From positions 1-42,430 of the forward strand of contig JACQPH010000147.1 of assembly GCA_016207645.1 (NCBI GenBank): 42,430 nucleotides of DNA. The letters are read 5' to 3'. Origin of the DNA: Elusimicrobiota bacterium (GTDB lineage: Bacteria; Elusimicrobiota; Elusimicrobia; Elusimicrobiales; UBA9959). The first letter of the stretch is position 1. Each line of letters begins with the position of its first letter. Below are positions 33,017 through 42,099 of this stretch, piece after piece. A program made the position numbers and the translations under genes. The notes below the pieces were generated by a model. The model was given only the letters and a program-made list of their open reading frames with translations. It was not told the origin of the DNA and did no database searches.

Positions 33017-34000
33017 TCAGAAGGTGGTCAGGAGGGACAGGCGGTGCACGGAGCCGAGGTCCCCGAAAGGCGAGAAGGCGTAATCGAACTGGTAGGACTT
33101 GTAGCGCAGCCCGCCGCCGAAACCGACGTTGCGGGCGCCGGCCACGTCGCTGATGGCGCGCGTGTTGAAGCCGGCCCTCAGGAAGGTGTCCATGTCGGCG
33201 TGGACCGGCAGCACTATCTCCCCGCCCATGGCGAGGTAGGGCAGGTTGTCGCGCGAGGCAGCTATGTCGCCGGTCAGGTTGAAATACTCCGAGAATCTGG
33301 TGACGGTGCCGAGCCGCAGGATGAGCGGCAGGGAGGCCTGCTCCTTGTCGTAGCGCAGCGAGCCCATGATGTTCTGCACCGTCATGCTGACGCGGAACTT
33401 GTTGTCGAACATATAAGGCAGGTTCAGGCCTATGTCCGCGGAAACGGTATTGTCCTCGGAGAGGATCCTGGATTTCACGAACTTGCCGGTGGCGCCCAGC
33501 ACGAAGCGCTCCTCCGGGGCCTTGTTGAAGCCGGTAATGTAGCAGGCGAAGCCCACGCTCAGCGCCACGTCGTAAGGGGTGAAGTTCCCCAGCACCAGGC
33601 CGCTGGAGTCGGTGCGGTTCATCCTGCCGTAATTCATGTATTTCACGCCCAGGCCCCAGGACCCCATGTCCCCGGCGGTCTCGGCGTAGGCGAAGTAATC
33701 CGCGAAGGTCCCGGCCAGGTAGGGCGCGTGCATCACGGCCATCGAGTTCTTCTTGATGTTTATCAGCCCCGCCGGGTTCCAGTCCAGCGCGAAAGCGTCG
33801 TCGGCCAGCGCGGAATAGGCCTCGCCGAGCCCCGCGCCGCGCGCCCCGGCCGCTATCTTGAGGAACTGGCCAGAAGAGGTGCCCGCCGAATCGGAACCGA
33901 AGCCCGCGGCCGGGGAAAGGCGGGGCAGGGCCAGGGCGCAGAGCAGCAGCGCCGGCAGCGCCGCGGCTGTAAAAGATATTCGTCTTCCCCGCCTCTTCAT
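33017..34000 (-). CDS. PorV/PorQ-family outer-membrane protein
   Basis: A 327-residue protein with a signal peptide (TAAALPALLLCALALPRLSPAAG). It shows the UPF0164/PorV-type start FLKIAAGARGAGLGEAYSALADDAFALDWNPAGL, followed by amphipathic strands (SWGLGVKYMNYGRMNRTDSSG, VLGATGKFVKSRI) and an aromatic C-terminus LLTTF, typical of a FadL-like beta-barrel of the outer membrane. In Bacteroidota PorV shuttles type IX secretion cargo. It lies 23 bp after the large FN3 protein gene on the same strand, so the two are an operon. No PorU, SprA or GldK-N genes are in view. Confidence 0.88.
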   Translation of the reverse strand: MKRRGRRISFTAAALPALLLCALALPRLSPAAGFGSDSAGTSSGQFLKIAAGARGAGLGEAYSALADDAFALDWNPAGLINIKKNSMAVMHAPYLAGTFADYFAYAETAGDMGSWGLGVKYMNYGRMNRTDSSGLVLGNFTPYDVALSVGFACYITGFNKAPEERFVLGATGKFVKSRILSEDNTVSADIGLNLPYMFDNKFRVSMTVQNIMGSLRYDKEQASLPLILRLGTVTRFSEYFNLTGDIAASRDNLPYLAMGGEIVLPVHADMDTFLRAGFNTRAISDVAGARNVGFGGGLRYKSYQFDYAFSPFGDLGSVHRLSLLTTF

Positions 34001-34023
34001 AAATTTCCCGCCGGCTAGCCGCC

Positions 34024-37000
34024 CTACCTCTCCACCGCCACCTTGAAGCTCTTCGACGACTTCTTGTCCTTCGACTCTATGAAAGCTATATAGACGCCGC
34101 TGGCCGTCTTGCGGCCGGACCTGTTGAGGCCGTCCCAGTGCGCCATGCCGTTGCCGTCGGACTTGATCTCGCGCACCAGCTCGCCGAGGAAAGTGTAGAT
34201 CCTGACCTTGGCGTAGGGGGTCATGCTGGTGAAATGCATCACGTCGGAGACGGAGTTGGGCCTGTAGGGGTTGGGGTAGACCTTTACGCCGGAAAGGCCG
34301 GCTTCCGGGTGCGCCTGCATGATCTGGAAAGTGGACAAGTGCCAGGTCTGGGCTATCACCTGGTTGTTCGCGGTGTCCGACACCGACGAGAGCGGCACCC
34401 AGAGAGCGTTGGTCTCGTCGAAGAGAGCCAGCACCAGCCTGTCCCGGTCCGTGCCCGGCGGCAGGTCCGACAGCCTGTAGGGCAGGGTTATCGTGATGGG
34501 CCTGAGCACCAGCGTGGCCGGGAAATGGTTTATGTGCACGCCTATCCCCGTCGGGGTGAGTTCCGAGACGGCGGAAAGCGGGGCCGCGAAAGCGGAAGTG
34601 GAGGGCCTCAGGGTGAGCACCGTGGAACTGCCTATAGAACCGGCGGGCAGCTGCACGGTGATCCGGCCGTAGGAAGTGTCCAGGTAAATGACATTGTCCT
34701 GCCCCGCCACCGCGCTCAAATTAGAGGAGGAGAGAGTGCGGACGTAGGCGGCGCTTACGAAATCCGTCAGGAGGCCGGTCTGTCCCCGGGCCTGCACCTG
34801 CACCCAGTACGGGGTGTCCGCCAGCAGGTCGGAAAAGGCGCAGGTTTTTGCCTGTACCGCCTTGGAATCCGTCAGCACCGAGAAATCGGAGAGGGTGGAA
34901 ATATCCACCCGGTACACGGTGGCCGAGGAATTCCCGTTATCGGCCCAGTTGACCGAGAAGCCGTCAAGCATGATGCCGGTATAGGTCTGGTCCGGCGGCA
35001 GTATATAGGCCGTGGCCGGCGCGGTAAGCGCGGCGCCCAGGGAAACCGGCGGGTCGGTGGGCACGCTGGTGAGGTTGAGCGCCGAGACGTCCAGGTAGTA
35101 GCTGGTGTTCGAGAGCAGCCCGTAGAAGGTCGCCGAAAGGGCGAGGGTTACCGACGAAAGCACGGTATCGGAGAAAGCGGCGCCGGAAGAGACCCGGGCC
35201 AGGTAGCGCGTGGTCAGGAGGGCGTTGGCGCCGGGGCCCCAGTTGAGCGTGACGGAACTTACCCCTAAGCCGGAATAGGCCGCGGGGACGGGGAAATGCG
35301 CGCCCGTGGCGGTAGGCGGGAAATCCACCGCCGGTATGCTCCTGTTGAGGCGGTTTATCGCGGTCACCCTGGAGTAATAGGTGGTGTTCGGGCTGAGCCC
35401 GGAGAAAGTGACCGAGGACAGCACCGTGGTGGAGGACGGTTCCGGGCTGGCGTAAGCGGGGTCGTCGTCGAGTTCCGCCAGGTAGCGGGTGTCGGCCGGG
35501 TTTGAATTCGCCAGCCAGGTATGCGTCAGCGTGAAAGGGGTGACGTCGGGAACCGATTCCACCGGCGGGTTGGCCAGGGTGGAGGTGGCGGGCGCGGCGG
35601 CGTAGTTGACCGAGCCTTCCAGGTTCAGGGTACCGGCCCTGAAATAATAGCTGGTATTGGGCTGCAGGCCGGTTATGGTCAGGCGGTCCAGCCCTATGAT
35701 GGCGGTGCCGGAGGAGTGGAGCAGGGAGCCGGCGAAGGAGGGCGCGCTGGAGGCTTCCAGCAGGTAGCTCTCGGCCGAAGTGCTCTGCTGGCTGGCGGAG
35801 AGAGGCGTCCAGGCCACGGTAGCGCTGGACTGGAAAACCCCCGGTATGTTCAGGCCGCCGAGGGGCTGGGGCAGGGTCTGCCTGTGGTCCGGCACGGTGT
35901 TGCTGTAGATGGTAGTGCCGTTATAAAGAGCCCCCACCCTGAAGTAGTAGGTGGTGTTGGGGTCCAGCCCCGCTATCGCCAGGCCCGCGGCGGCGGGGTT
36001 GAGCGTGACCGAACTAGCCTGGATGGAAGTGAAGAAACGGTACAAGGAGGCTTGCGCCAGGTGGGCCTCGGCGGCTATGCCGGGGGTGAAGCTGACCGCC
36101 GCGCTGGAGCTCCAGATGTTGTCCAGCGCGGCCGATCCCGGCGGGCCGGGGAAGCCGGTCTTAGCGGGGGGAAGGACGGTGAAGTTGGGGGTCCGCTCCC
36201 AGTTGAGGGTGCCGAGCCGCAGGTAATAGGTGGTATTGGGCGCCAGGCCGTCGAGGGTCAGCGACCGGAGCTGGTCCTGGTAAGTGTAGGTGACGGAGGA
36301 GAACACCGCGCCCCCCGAGCCGAAGGCCGCCGTCGAGCCCTCCAGCCGGTAGCCCTCGGTGGCGAAGGCCTGCGGGGAATTCTGGAAAGGGACGAAGCTT
36401 ACCGTTATCTCGCGGGCTTCCGAGCTCACATAGGCCAGTTCGGCCGAAACGGGCAGCGCCAGCGTGACCGAGGACTGCGGCGCGCCGTAATTGAGGGCGA
36501 AAGCGTTGTTCACCGAGGCTACCCTGAAATAGTACGTGGTGTTGGGGTCCAGCGTAGTTATGGTGAGCGTGCTGGGGGCCAGCCGGTAGGAGACCGAGGA
36601 CTGGATGACCGCGCCGGAAATGAAGTTGACGGTGGAAGCCTCCAGCCGGTACCCCAGGGCCGCCCCGGCGGGCAGCGCCGTCCAGCCCAGGGTGGCCGTG
36701 TAGTCGGCCACGGCGAGGCGCTGCAGGTTCTGCGGTTTTGCCGACAGGGTGGTGAAGGAGCGGGGCTCGGCCAGGTTGGGCGTACCCGCCAGGTTCAGGG
36801 CGCCGGTCCGGTAGTAATAGGTGGTGTTGAGGCTCAGCCCGGTCAGGCTGGCGGAGGAAGCGTCCGCCGAGGCCGTGCTCCAGGCCGTGAAAAGACTGGT
36901 CAGGGCGGAGTTGGTGTAAAGGTTCAGGTTATAGCCGGCGGACCGCTCCGCCTGGGCGGCGCCGTTCACCGCGGTCCAGGACACGGCCGCGCTGCTCTCG

Positions 37001-37650
37001 TGGACGCTGTCCGAAAGGCCGGAGAGCTTCAGCGCCAGGGTGGCCGTGGAAATAGGGGAAGTGTAGGGGGTGAGCGTGCCTGAGAGCCCGCGCGCCCTGA
37101 CCTTGAAATAGTAGGTGGTATTGGCGCCGAGCCCGCCCATGATCACCGGCGGGTAGCCCTTCAACGAGACCCCGGACGGCGTGAAGCCGGCGTCCGTGGA
37201 ATACTCCAGGTCGTAAGCGGTCCATTCCGGGTTGCCGTTGACGCTCCAGCCTATGCTGGCGCCGGCGGTATACGAGGAGTCCGCGGTGAAATAGGCGGAA
37301 AGAGAATAGAGCCCGCCGGGCGCCGCGGCCCAGGTGGCGGTGGAGGCCTGGGAATACTGGCTGTCGTTGTCCGCCGAGGATTTAACCCTGAAATAGTAGG
37401 TAGTATCCGGGGCGAGGCCCGGATAGCCGGCTGAAACCGCCGCCACGGAGCCGCTCGAGACCAGGGTAGCGAAGGAGGGGGAAGTGGAGAGCGCCGCTAT
37501 GTACGGCGAAGTTCCGGCGGTCCACCCTACGTTGAGGCTGCCGGTGCTGGTGGCGGTTACCACCGGGTTCAGCGGGGCGGCGCGCGCGGGAACGGCCGCC
37601 GCCATGAGGCAGGCGGCGGCCGCGAGCAGCGTTCTTACCCTGTGAAACAT
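34024..37650 (-). CDS. Large secreted fibronectin type III repeat protein
   Basis: A 1208-residue protein with a signal peptide (LLAAAACLMAAAVPARA). Ten FN3-like repeats are recognisable by their last strand, variants of LxPNTTYYFRV, about 95 residues apart (for example LAPDTTYYFRV, LGANTTYYFKV, LDPNTTYYFRVAS). A ZU5-like segment (TVQLPAGSIGSSTVLTLRPS) follows, then a C-terminal FlgD-like/T9SS-type domain starting VKVYPNPYRPN and ending RTASGVYIAFIESKD-type strands (RKTASGVYIAFIE). Probably a surface or exported protein binding ligands through FN3 modules. It precedes the PorV gene. -10 box TAGACT (minus, 37657-37662) ends six bases before ATG, without a ribosome-binding site. Confidence 0.92.
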   Translation of the reverse strand: MFHRVRTLLAAAACLMAAAVPARAAPLNPVVTATSTGSLNVGWTAGTSPYIAALSTSPSFATLVSSGSVAAVSAGYPGLAPDTTYYFRVKSSADNDSQYSQASTATWAAAPGGLYSLSAYFTADSSYTAGASIGWSVNGNPEWTAYDLEYSTDAGFTPSGVSLKGYPPVIMGGLGANTTYYFKVRARGLSGTLTPYTSPISTATLALKLSGLSDSVHESSAAVSWTAVNGAAQAERSAGYNLNLYTNSALTSLFTAWSTASADASSASLTGLSLNTTYYYRTGALNLAGTPNLAEPRSFTTLSAKPQNLQRLAVADYTATLGWTALPAGAALGYRLEASTVNFISGAVIQSSVSYRLAPSTLTITTLDPNTTYYFRVASVNNAFALNYGAPQSSVTLALPVSAELAYVSSEAREITVSFVPFQNSPQAFATEGYRLEGSTAAFGSGGAVFSSVTYTYQDQLRSLTLDGLAPNTTYYLRLGTLNWERTPNFTVLPPAKTGFPGPPGSAALDNIWSSSAAVSFTPGIAAEAHLAQASLYRFFTSIQASSVTLNPAAAGLAIAGLDPNTTYYFRVGALYNGTTIYSNTVPDHRQTLPQPLGGLNIPGVFQSSATVAWTPLSASQQSTSAESYLLEASSAPSFAGSLLHSSGTAIIGLDRLTITGLQPNTSYYFRAGTLNLEGSVNYAAAPATSTLANPPVESVPDVTPFTLTHTWLANSNPADTRYLAELDDDPAYASPEPSSTTVLSSVTFSGLSPNTTYYSRVTAINRLNRSIPAVDFPPTATGAHFPVPAAYSGLGVSSVTLNWGPGANALLTTRYLARVSSGAAFSDTVLSSVTLALSATFYGLLSNTSYYLDVSALNLTSVPTDPPVSLGAALTAPATAYILPPDQTYTGIMLDGFSVNWADNGNSSATVYRVDISTLSDFSVLTDSKAVQAKTCAFSDLLADTPYWVQVQARGQTGLLTDFVSAAYVRTLSSSNLSAVAGQDNVIYLDTSYGRITVQLPAGSIGSSTVLTLRPSTSAFAAPLSAVSELTPTGIGVHINHFPATLVLRPITITLPYRLSDLPPGTDRDRLVLALFDETNALWVPLSSVSDTANNQVIAQTWHLSTFQIMQAHPEAGLSGVKVYPNPYRPNSVSDVMHFTSMTPYAKVRIYTFLGELVREIKSDGNGMAHWDGLNRSGRKTASGVYIAFIESKDKKSSKSFKVAVER

Positions 37651-37656
37651 ATTTAT

Positions 37657-37684
37657 AGTCTATCAGACGCCGGTTAAAATTCAA
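37657..37684 (-). promoter_or_regulatory. Promoter of the FN3/PorV operon
   Basis: Minus-strand TTGAAT (37679-37684) and TAGACT (37657-37662) are 16 bp apart. The ATG at 37650 follows six bases after the -10, with no ribosome-binding site, suggesting a leaderless message. Confidence 0.45.
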
Positions 37685-37745
37685 TGACCAAAATGTTACA
37701 GGAACAGCGGGCGCGGATTTGCGCGCGGCGCGGTTTCTATTATAT

Positions 37746-37751
37746 TATAAT
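37746..37751 (+). promoter_or_regulatory. -10 box of the DUF4185-like gene
   Basis: TATAAT in an AT-rich stretch, 21 bp before the ATG at 37773. AGAGG at 37761-37765 is the likely ribosome-binding site. A -35 was not found with confidence. Confidence 0.45.
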
Positions 37752-37772
37752 TGGAAATAAAGAGGCCCGCTA

Positions 37773-38924
37773 ATGCAGTTCCGGATAAAGACAGCAGCGC
37801 TTAAGCTCCTGAGCGGGGAGGGCCGCGCTATACGCTGCCTCAGGGCCTCGTCCGTTTCCCTCCTTCTCGCCCTCCCGGCCGCGGCGCAGCAGGCCGGCCC
37901 CTTCCCTTCCTTCTCCGTTTCCGGCGGCACCGCTCTGCTTTCGCAGCCGCTCTCCAGCGGCGGGGTGGTGGCCCAGGGCGGGAACTATTCCGTGCCGCTG
38001 CCGGACGGGCGCACGCTCTGGCTCCTCAACAATCTCTGGGTAGGCGAGCGCAAGCAGGACGGCCAGGCCGAGGTCTGGGGGATAGTGGACGGCGCGGCGG
38101 CCTTCGCGCCCAGCACTTCCCCCTACGCGCAGGCCGGCGCCCTGGCCTATATCTCCGACGAGAACAAGTGGCCGCTGCCGCTGCTCTCCGGCGACCTGAA
38201 GGAATACAGCCAGGTGCGCAAGTTCTGGCCGCGCTCCGGGATCTGCGACGCCGGCGGCTGCCGGGTCTTCTATTCCATAATGAACAATTACGGCCCGGAA
38301 CCCTACGACTATTTCCGGGTCGGGCAGGGGGTGGCCCTGGCGGAGAACCCGGCCGGCCCCTATGTCAAGGCGCCGCTGGGGGAGCGCTATTCGCTCTGGA
38401 ACGACATAGAGCCGGCTTTCGGCTCGGCCGCCTGGGCCGACGAGGACGGCTGGGTCTACGTGTACGGCCGTTCTATGCAGGCTCCCGGCGAATACGGGGC
38501 CGAGCTGGCCCGCGTAAGGCCGGGCGATCTGGCCTCGCGGGAGAAATATTCCTACTACAGCCTCGAGACCGCCTCCGGCTCCTGGACCGGGGACATTTCG
38601 GACGCTTCCGTGGTGCTGGAAGGCATGCCGGACGAATTTTCCGTCTCCTATAACGGCTGGCTGAAAAGCTACCTGGCCGTGTATTACGACGCCGACGGCG
38701 CCCGCGTGCTGGCGCGCCGGGCCCGCTATCCCTGGGGCCCCTGGGGGGACCCGGTACAGCTGCTCGCCTGCGGCAAAACGGACTATTGCTACGGGGCCAA
38801 GGAACAGCCCGGCTTCGCGGCCGAGGACGGCAGGAAGATCTTCATCACCCTCGAAAAGAAGAACGCGCCCTACCTTTACGAGCTCGCCTTCGAAGGGGAA
38901 AATCATGAAATTCAGGAACTTTGA
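37773..38924 (+). CDS. Secreted DUF4185-like beta-propeller protein
   Basis: A 383-residue protein with an atypically long N-terminal signal (basic until residue 25, then SVSLLLALPAAAQQA). The body has repeated blade-like strands: LPDGRTLWLLNNLWVGE, DGWVYVYGRSM, SVSYNGWLKSYLAVYYDADGA, RARYPWGPWGDPVQLL and DGRKIFITLEKKNAPYLYELAF, resembling DUF4185 or glycosidase-type five-bladed propellers. The role may be binding or hydrolysis of a polysaccharide; catalytic residues are not obvious. The gene overlaps the next (phosphate acyltransferase) by 20 bp, which is odd for two unrelated functions. Confidence 0.65.
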   Translation: MQFRIKTAALKLLSGEGRAIRCLRASSVSLLLALPAAAQQAGPFPSFSVSGGTALLSQPLSSGGVVAQGGNYSVPLPDGRTLWLLNNLWVGERKQDGQAEVWGIVDGAAAFAPSTSPYAQAGALAYISDENKWPLPLLSGDLKEYSQVRKFWPRSGICDAGGCRVFYSIMNNYGPEPYDYFRVGQGVALAENPAGPYVKAPLGERYSLWNDIEPAFGSAAWADEDGWVYVYGRSMQAPGEYGAELARVRPGDLASREKYSYYSLETASGSWTGDISDASVVLEGMPDEFSVSYNGWLKSYLAVYYDADGARVLARRARYPWGPWGDPVQLLACGKTDYCYGAKEQPGFAAEDGRKIFITLEKKNAPYLYELAFEGENHEIQEL

Positions 38925-39831
38925 CGAACTGCTGGGGCTGGTGAAAGGGAAGACCAACCGTATAGTGGTGCCGGGCGCCAATAACGACGAGGTGCTGACC
39001 GCCTGCAGGCTGGGCGTGGACCACGGGATGATCTCCGGCGGCATCTTGATCGGCCCGAAGGCCCAGGTGCGGGCCATGGCCGCGAAGGCCGGCCTGAAGC
39101 CGGACATGTTCGAGCAGATAGACCTCGGCGACCAAGCCGGGATGTGCAATAGGGCCGTGGACCTGGTGAAGGCCGGCAGGGGCGACTTCCTGGTGAAGGG
39201 CCTGGTGGACACAAAGTTCTACATGAAGGCCATCCTGCGCAAGGAGGTCGGCGCCGTGGCCGAGGGCGCCGTGCTCAGCCACTTCGTGCTGTTCGAGCTG
39301 GCCAACTACCATAAGCTCTTCGCCGTGACCGACGCGGCCATCATGATCAGCCCCAGCCTGGAACAGAAGGCCAAGATCACCCGCAACGCCGTAGAGATGA
39401 TGCGCATGCTGGGCGTCGAGACGCCGAAAGTGTCCGTGATCTGCCCGGTGGAAAAGGTGAACCCGGGCATTCCCAGCACCCTGGACGCCGACGCGCTCGT
39501 CAAGATGAACAAGGCCGGCGCACTGAAGAACTGCGTGGTGGAGGGCCCCTACGACGTCTACATAGCCTTCTCGAAGGAACTGGCCGCCGAAAAAGGCATA
39601 AAGGGCGCCGTGCCCGGCGAGACCGACATAGCGCTGTTCCCGGACCTGGATTCCGGCAACCCCGTGTACAAATGCCTGTCCTTCTTCGGCGCGGGCATGA
39701 AGTCGGCCGCGCTGCTGGCGGGCTCCAATATGCCGGTGATATTGCCGTCCAGGACCGACAGCCCGATGACCAAGCTGCATTCGATAGCTCTGGCCTGCTG
39801 CCTGAAGGACGCCGCGAAGATAGCGGCCTGA
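38905..39831 (+). CDS. ptb: Phosphate acetyl/butyryltransferase
   Basis: A 308-residue enzyme of the Pta/Ptb family, which exchanges CoA of acyl-CoA for phosphate, giving an acyl-phosphate for ATP formation. Family blocks seen: [63 protein letters not shown] and the C-terminal [21 protein letters not shown]. Length about 300 and the opening style favour phosphate butyryltransferase over acetyltransferase. No acyl kinase (buk) gene lies next to it. AAGGGGA precedes the ATG, and it overlaps the upstream gene by 20 bp. It may link to the LuxE/LuxC acyl chemistry, but no evidence joins them. Confidence 0.92.
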   Translation: MKFRNFDELLGLVKGKTNRIVVPGANNDEVLTACRLGVDHGMISGGILIGPKAQVRAMAAKAGLKPDMFEQIDLGDQAGMCNRAVDLVKAGRGDFLVKGLVDTKFYMKAILRKEVGAVAEGAVLSHFVLFELANYHKLFAVTDAAIMISPSLEQKAKITRNAVEMMRMLGVETPKVSVICPVEKVNPGIPSTLDADALVKMNKAGALKNCVVEGPYDVYIAFSKELAAEKGIKGAVPGETDIALFPDLDSGNPVYKCLSFFGAGMKSAALLAGSNMPVILPSRTDSPMTKLHSIALACCLKDAAKIAA

Positions 39832-39854
39832 CCGAAGCTCAAAGGAGAAAGAAC

Positions 39855-40331
39855 ATGGCATGGGATTTTTTCAAGAAGCTGGTGGGAAGGAAGGAAGAGG
39901 AGAAGGCCCCGGTAATACCCGTGCAAAGGCACAACCACCCCGCGCCGCCCGGGCCGGCCCCTGAAAAGCCGCTCCCCGCGGCCAAGGCGCCGGCGGCTCC
40001 GGTGAAGGAAAAGCCTCACTCCGAGAAAACGGACGCGGAGCTGGCCGCCGAGCTGGACAAGATGTCGCCGCAGATCCTGGCGCAGGCCAAGACCCCGCAG
40101 ATGAGGGCGCTGATCATAAACATCTACCGCAAGATGCTTGTTGACGGCGTGAACATCAACGACGACAAGGAAGTCAAGAAGTGGATGAAGAAGCACCCGG
40201 AGGCGCTCCAGGGCGGCGAGACGGTGAAGGTGGAGACGGTGCGCCGCGAGGAGCCTAAGATAGGCCGCAACGACCCCTGCCACTGCGGTTCGGGCAGGAA
40301 ATACAAGAAATGCCACGGCGCCGGCGTATAA
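39855..40331 (+). CDS. SEC-C metal-binding motif protein
   Basis: A 158-residue soluble protein starting at 39855 (AAGGAG at 39842-39847). The middle is rich in Pro/Ala/Lys. It ends in the SEC-C zinc motif, [18 protein letters not shown] (residues about 138-155), identical in pattern to the C-terminus of SecA that binds zinc and SecB or ribosomes. Other SEC-C proteins are diverse, and function here is unknown. Its transcription ends at the strong terminator at 40362. Confidence 0.88.
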   Translation: MAWDFFKKLVGRKEEEKAPVIPVQRHNHPAPPGPAPEKPLPAAKAPAAPVKEKPHSEKTDAELAAELDKMSPQILAQAKTPQMRALIINIYRKMLVDGVNINDDKEVKKWMKKHPEALQGGETVKVETVRREEPKIGRNDPCHCGSGRKYKKCHGAGV

Positions 40332-40361
40332 GGGCCCGTTAAAAAGCCATAGCCGCAAAAT

Positions 40362-40390
40362 AAAAAACCCCGGCCAGGCCGGGGTTTTTT
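40362..40390. terminator. Bidirectional rho-independent terminator
   Basis: A-run (40362-40367), stem CCCCGG/CCGGGG (40368-40373, 40379-40384) and T-run (40385-40390). It serves both the SEC-C gene on the plus strand and the secreted-protein gene on the minus strand. Confidence 0.92.
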
Positions 40391-40405
40391 ATCGGCCGGC
40401 CGGAA

Positions 40406-41215
40406 CTAGTTCCAGGCGACCGCGGGGGCCTCCGCCTGCGTCAGCACGCCGATCTGCCCGGTCCTTTCCCTGTCCTGCGGGGTCAGGTCCTTGAAGGCGC
40501 CCAGCCCGTTCACGGCGTAGGTCCACATGGAGCCGTTGGTGGAGAAGGGTGTGGAGACTATATAGTTGAGGTCGGACTGGAGGAAGGCCACCGGGTCGTC
40601 GGAGGTGGCTATGTTCATCGGGTCGGACATCCGCACGTTCAGGGAGAACTTCCAGCCCCACTTGATGTTCATGGCCAGCGGGCGGACGGTGAAGTTGGTG
40701 ATGTAATGGCCCGCTACGGCGTTGCGGCCCTGCGCGAGCGCGCTGAGGGGGTCGGTAGGCGCCGCGGCGTACGTGGTCAGGTTCTGGCCGTTATAGAAGA
40801 AGGAGACCGCGTACTTGATCTTTATAACGTCGATCTGCATCAGGTTGGTGACGGTATAGGTATAGACCACTTCCTTCTTCTTCCAGCCGCTGTAGTTGGC
40901 CCAGTTGAAGGAGAAGCCCGGGATGGCGCTGGCATAGGAGCTGGAGAGACTGGCGTCGGGTTTGCCGCTGTTGATGACGTTCCAGGCCTGCACGCCGCCG
41001 TTCACTATCGCGGCTCCCGGCACCTTTCCGTCGTCGGGGCGCAGCGGCGCGGGGAAGACGTCTTTCTCCGTCAGGTCCCTGACGGTCTCTTCGGAAGTGA
41101 GGGTGACCGCCGAAGTCTCGAAATAGTAGTTGTTCTTTAAAGCGTCTTCGGCCGAACCGGGGGAGGCAAAGGAAACGCAGAGGGCGGCTGCCGCGAGAAG
41201 TTTCATTTTTTTCAT
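40406..41215 (-). CDS. Secreted protein of unknown function, paralogue A
   Basis: A 269-residue protein with a signal peptide (MKKMKLLAAAALCVSFASPGSAED). A segment AWNVINSGKPDASLSSSYASAIPGFSFNWANYSGWKK and the block GHYITNFTVRPLAMNIKWGWKF followed by MSDPMNIATSDDP are shared with the next gene upstream, so the two are tandem paralogues. It ends in APAVAWN, matching PAVNWY in the other copy. I do not recognise the family; the strand-rich pattern suggests a beta-sandwich periplasmic or outer-membrane protein. AAGGAG (41221-41228 on the minus strand) precedes the ATG. Confidence 0.82.
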   Translation of the reverse strand: MKKMKLLAAAALCVSFASPGSAEDALKNNYYFETSAVTLTSEETVRDLTEKDVFPAPLRPDDGKVPGAAIVNGGVQAWNVINSGKPDASLSSSYASAIPGFSFNWANYSGWKKKEVVYTYTVTNLMQIDVIKIKYAVSFFYNGQNLTTYAAAPTDPLSALAQGRNAVAGHYITNFTVRPLAMNIKWGWKFSLNVRMSDPMNIATSDDPVAFLQSDLNYIVSTPFSTNGSMWTYAVNGLGAFKDLTPQDRERTGQIGVLTQAEAPAVAWN

Positions 41216-41325
41216 TCGGTTCTCCTTGAAGTCCGCTGCTTTATATATTCTAGGCTATCCCGGCCGGGATACAAGGGCTGTACGGCCTACACCGGGCCTG
41301 GGTCTCCTGGTACCGGGCTGTCCGG

Positions 41326-42099
41326 CTAGTACCAGTTCACGGCCGGCAGTTCGGGCGCCGGTTCCGCCTCCGGCCCCGGCCGGAGGTGCGGCCCTTTATA
41401 TTCGGCTTCCGCGAGCTTGCCCTGCCCGTCCACAGTGAGCGAAGTGAGGCCTATTTTGGGATCGGTGCTGAGGGGCTTGGCGTAGCGCCACTTCAGGTCC
41501 GCGTTCAGCCAGGCTATGGGTTCCGCCGCCGTGCCGATGTTCATAGGGTCGGACATCGAGACTTCCAGCGCCACTTTCCAGCCCCATTTAAGCTTGATAT
41601 CCACGGGCTTCACCGTGAAATTCGCCAGGTAATGCCCCTTCAGGCCGTCGGTACCGGGGGTGGAGATGGCGCCGTGGTAGAAGGTTACCTCATAAGTGAT
41701 GTCCACGGCGCGGCCCTGGAGGGTGGTGTCTATGGTGTAGCGGTATAGTTTCGTGACCTTGCGCCAGTCCTGGAGGTCGGCCCAGGTGAAATCGAAACCG
41801 GGGATAGCGCTGGCGTAAGCGGAAGCCAGGTCGGCCGTGGGCCGGTTGTCCACTATCACGTTCCAGACCTTGGCACCGGCCATTATTATCAGGATCGCCG
41901 GAATAACAAGTGGCTTGTCGTCGTTATAGCCCTGGCGGGGAAAAAAGGCCCGGGCTTCGGCCTCGGTGAGGGGTCTCGAGGTCTCGCCGAGGAGTTCGGT
42001 GCGATCTGTAGTATCGATGCCGCCGGCGGCCGCCGGCGCCGCGGCGGAAGCCGGCAGGGCGAAGCACAGGAGAGCGAAGAAGATCTTTTTTATGTTCAT
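41326..42099 (-). CDS. Secreted protein of unknown function, paralogue B
   Basis: A 257-residue protein starting at the ATG at 42099, which gives a signal peptide (MNIKKIFFALLCFALPASAA); an earlier in-frame ATG at 42129 adds an unlikely extension. A hydrophobic stretch LVIPAILIIMAGAKVWNVI and the shared segments ASAIPGFDFTWADLQDW, GHYLANFTVKPVDIKLKWGWK and MSDPMNIGTAAEPIAWLNADL show it is a paralogue of the downstream gene, transcribed in the same direction with a 110-bp gap. Function unknown. The C-terminus includes a short Pro-rich tail (PGPEAEPAPELPAVNWY). Confidence 0.82.
   Translation of the reverse strand: MNIKKIFFALLCFALPASAAAPAAAGGIDTTDRTELLGETSRPLTEAEARAFFPRQGYNDDKPLVIPAILIIMAGAKVWNVIVDNRPTADLASAYASAIPGFDFTWADLQDWRKVTKLYRYTIDTTLQGRAVDITYEVTFYHGAISTPGTDGLKGHYLANFTVKPVDIKLKWGWKVALEVSMSDPMNIGTAAEPIAWLNADLKWRYAKPLSTDPKIGLTSLTVDGQGKLAEAEYKGPHLRPGPEAEPAPELPAVNWY

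Noticed and set aside
34138-37083. Long plus-strand frames (376 and 520 codons) with Gly/Arg-rich products
   Set aside because: They are complements of the FN3-repeat gene and repeat with its periodicity.
34700-37600. CRISPR-like or tandem DNA repeats
   Set aside because: The periodic similarity is from the repeated FN3 strand NTTYYFRV; repeats are about 290 bp apart and diverged, with no spacer structure.
33017-37650. Complete type IX secretion system
   Set aside because: Only a PorV-like barrel and one cargo-like protein are seen; core components are absent from the window.
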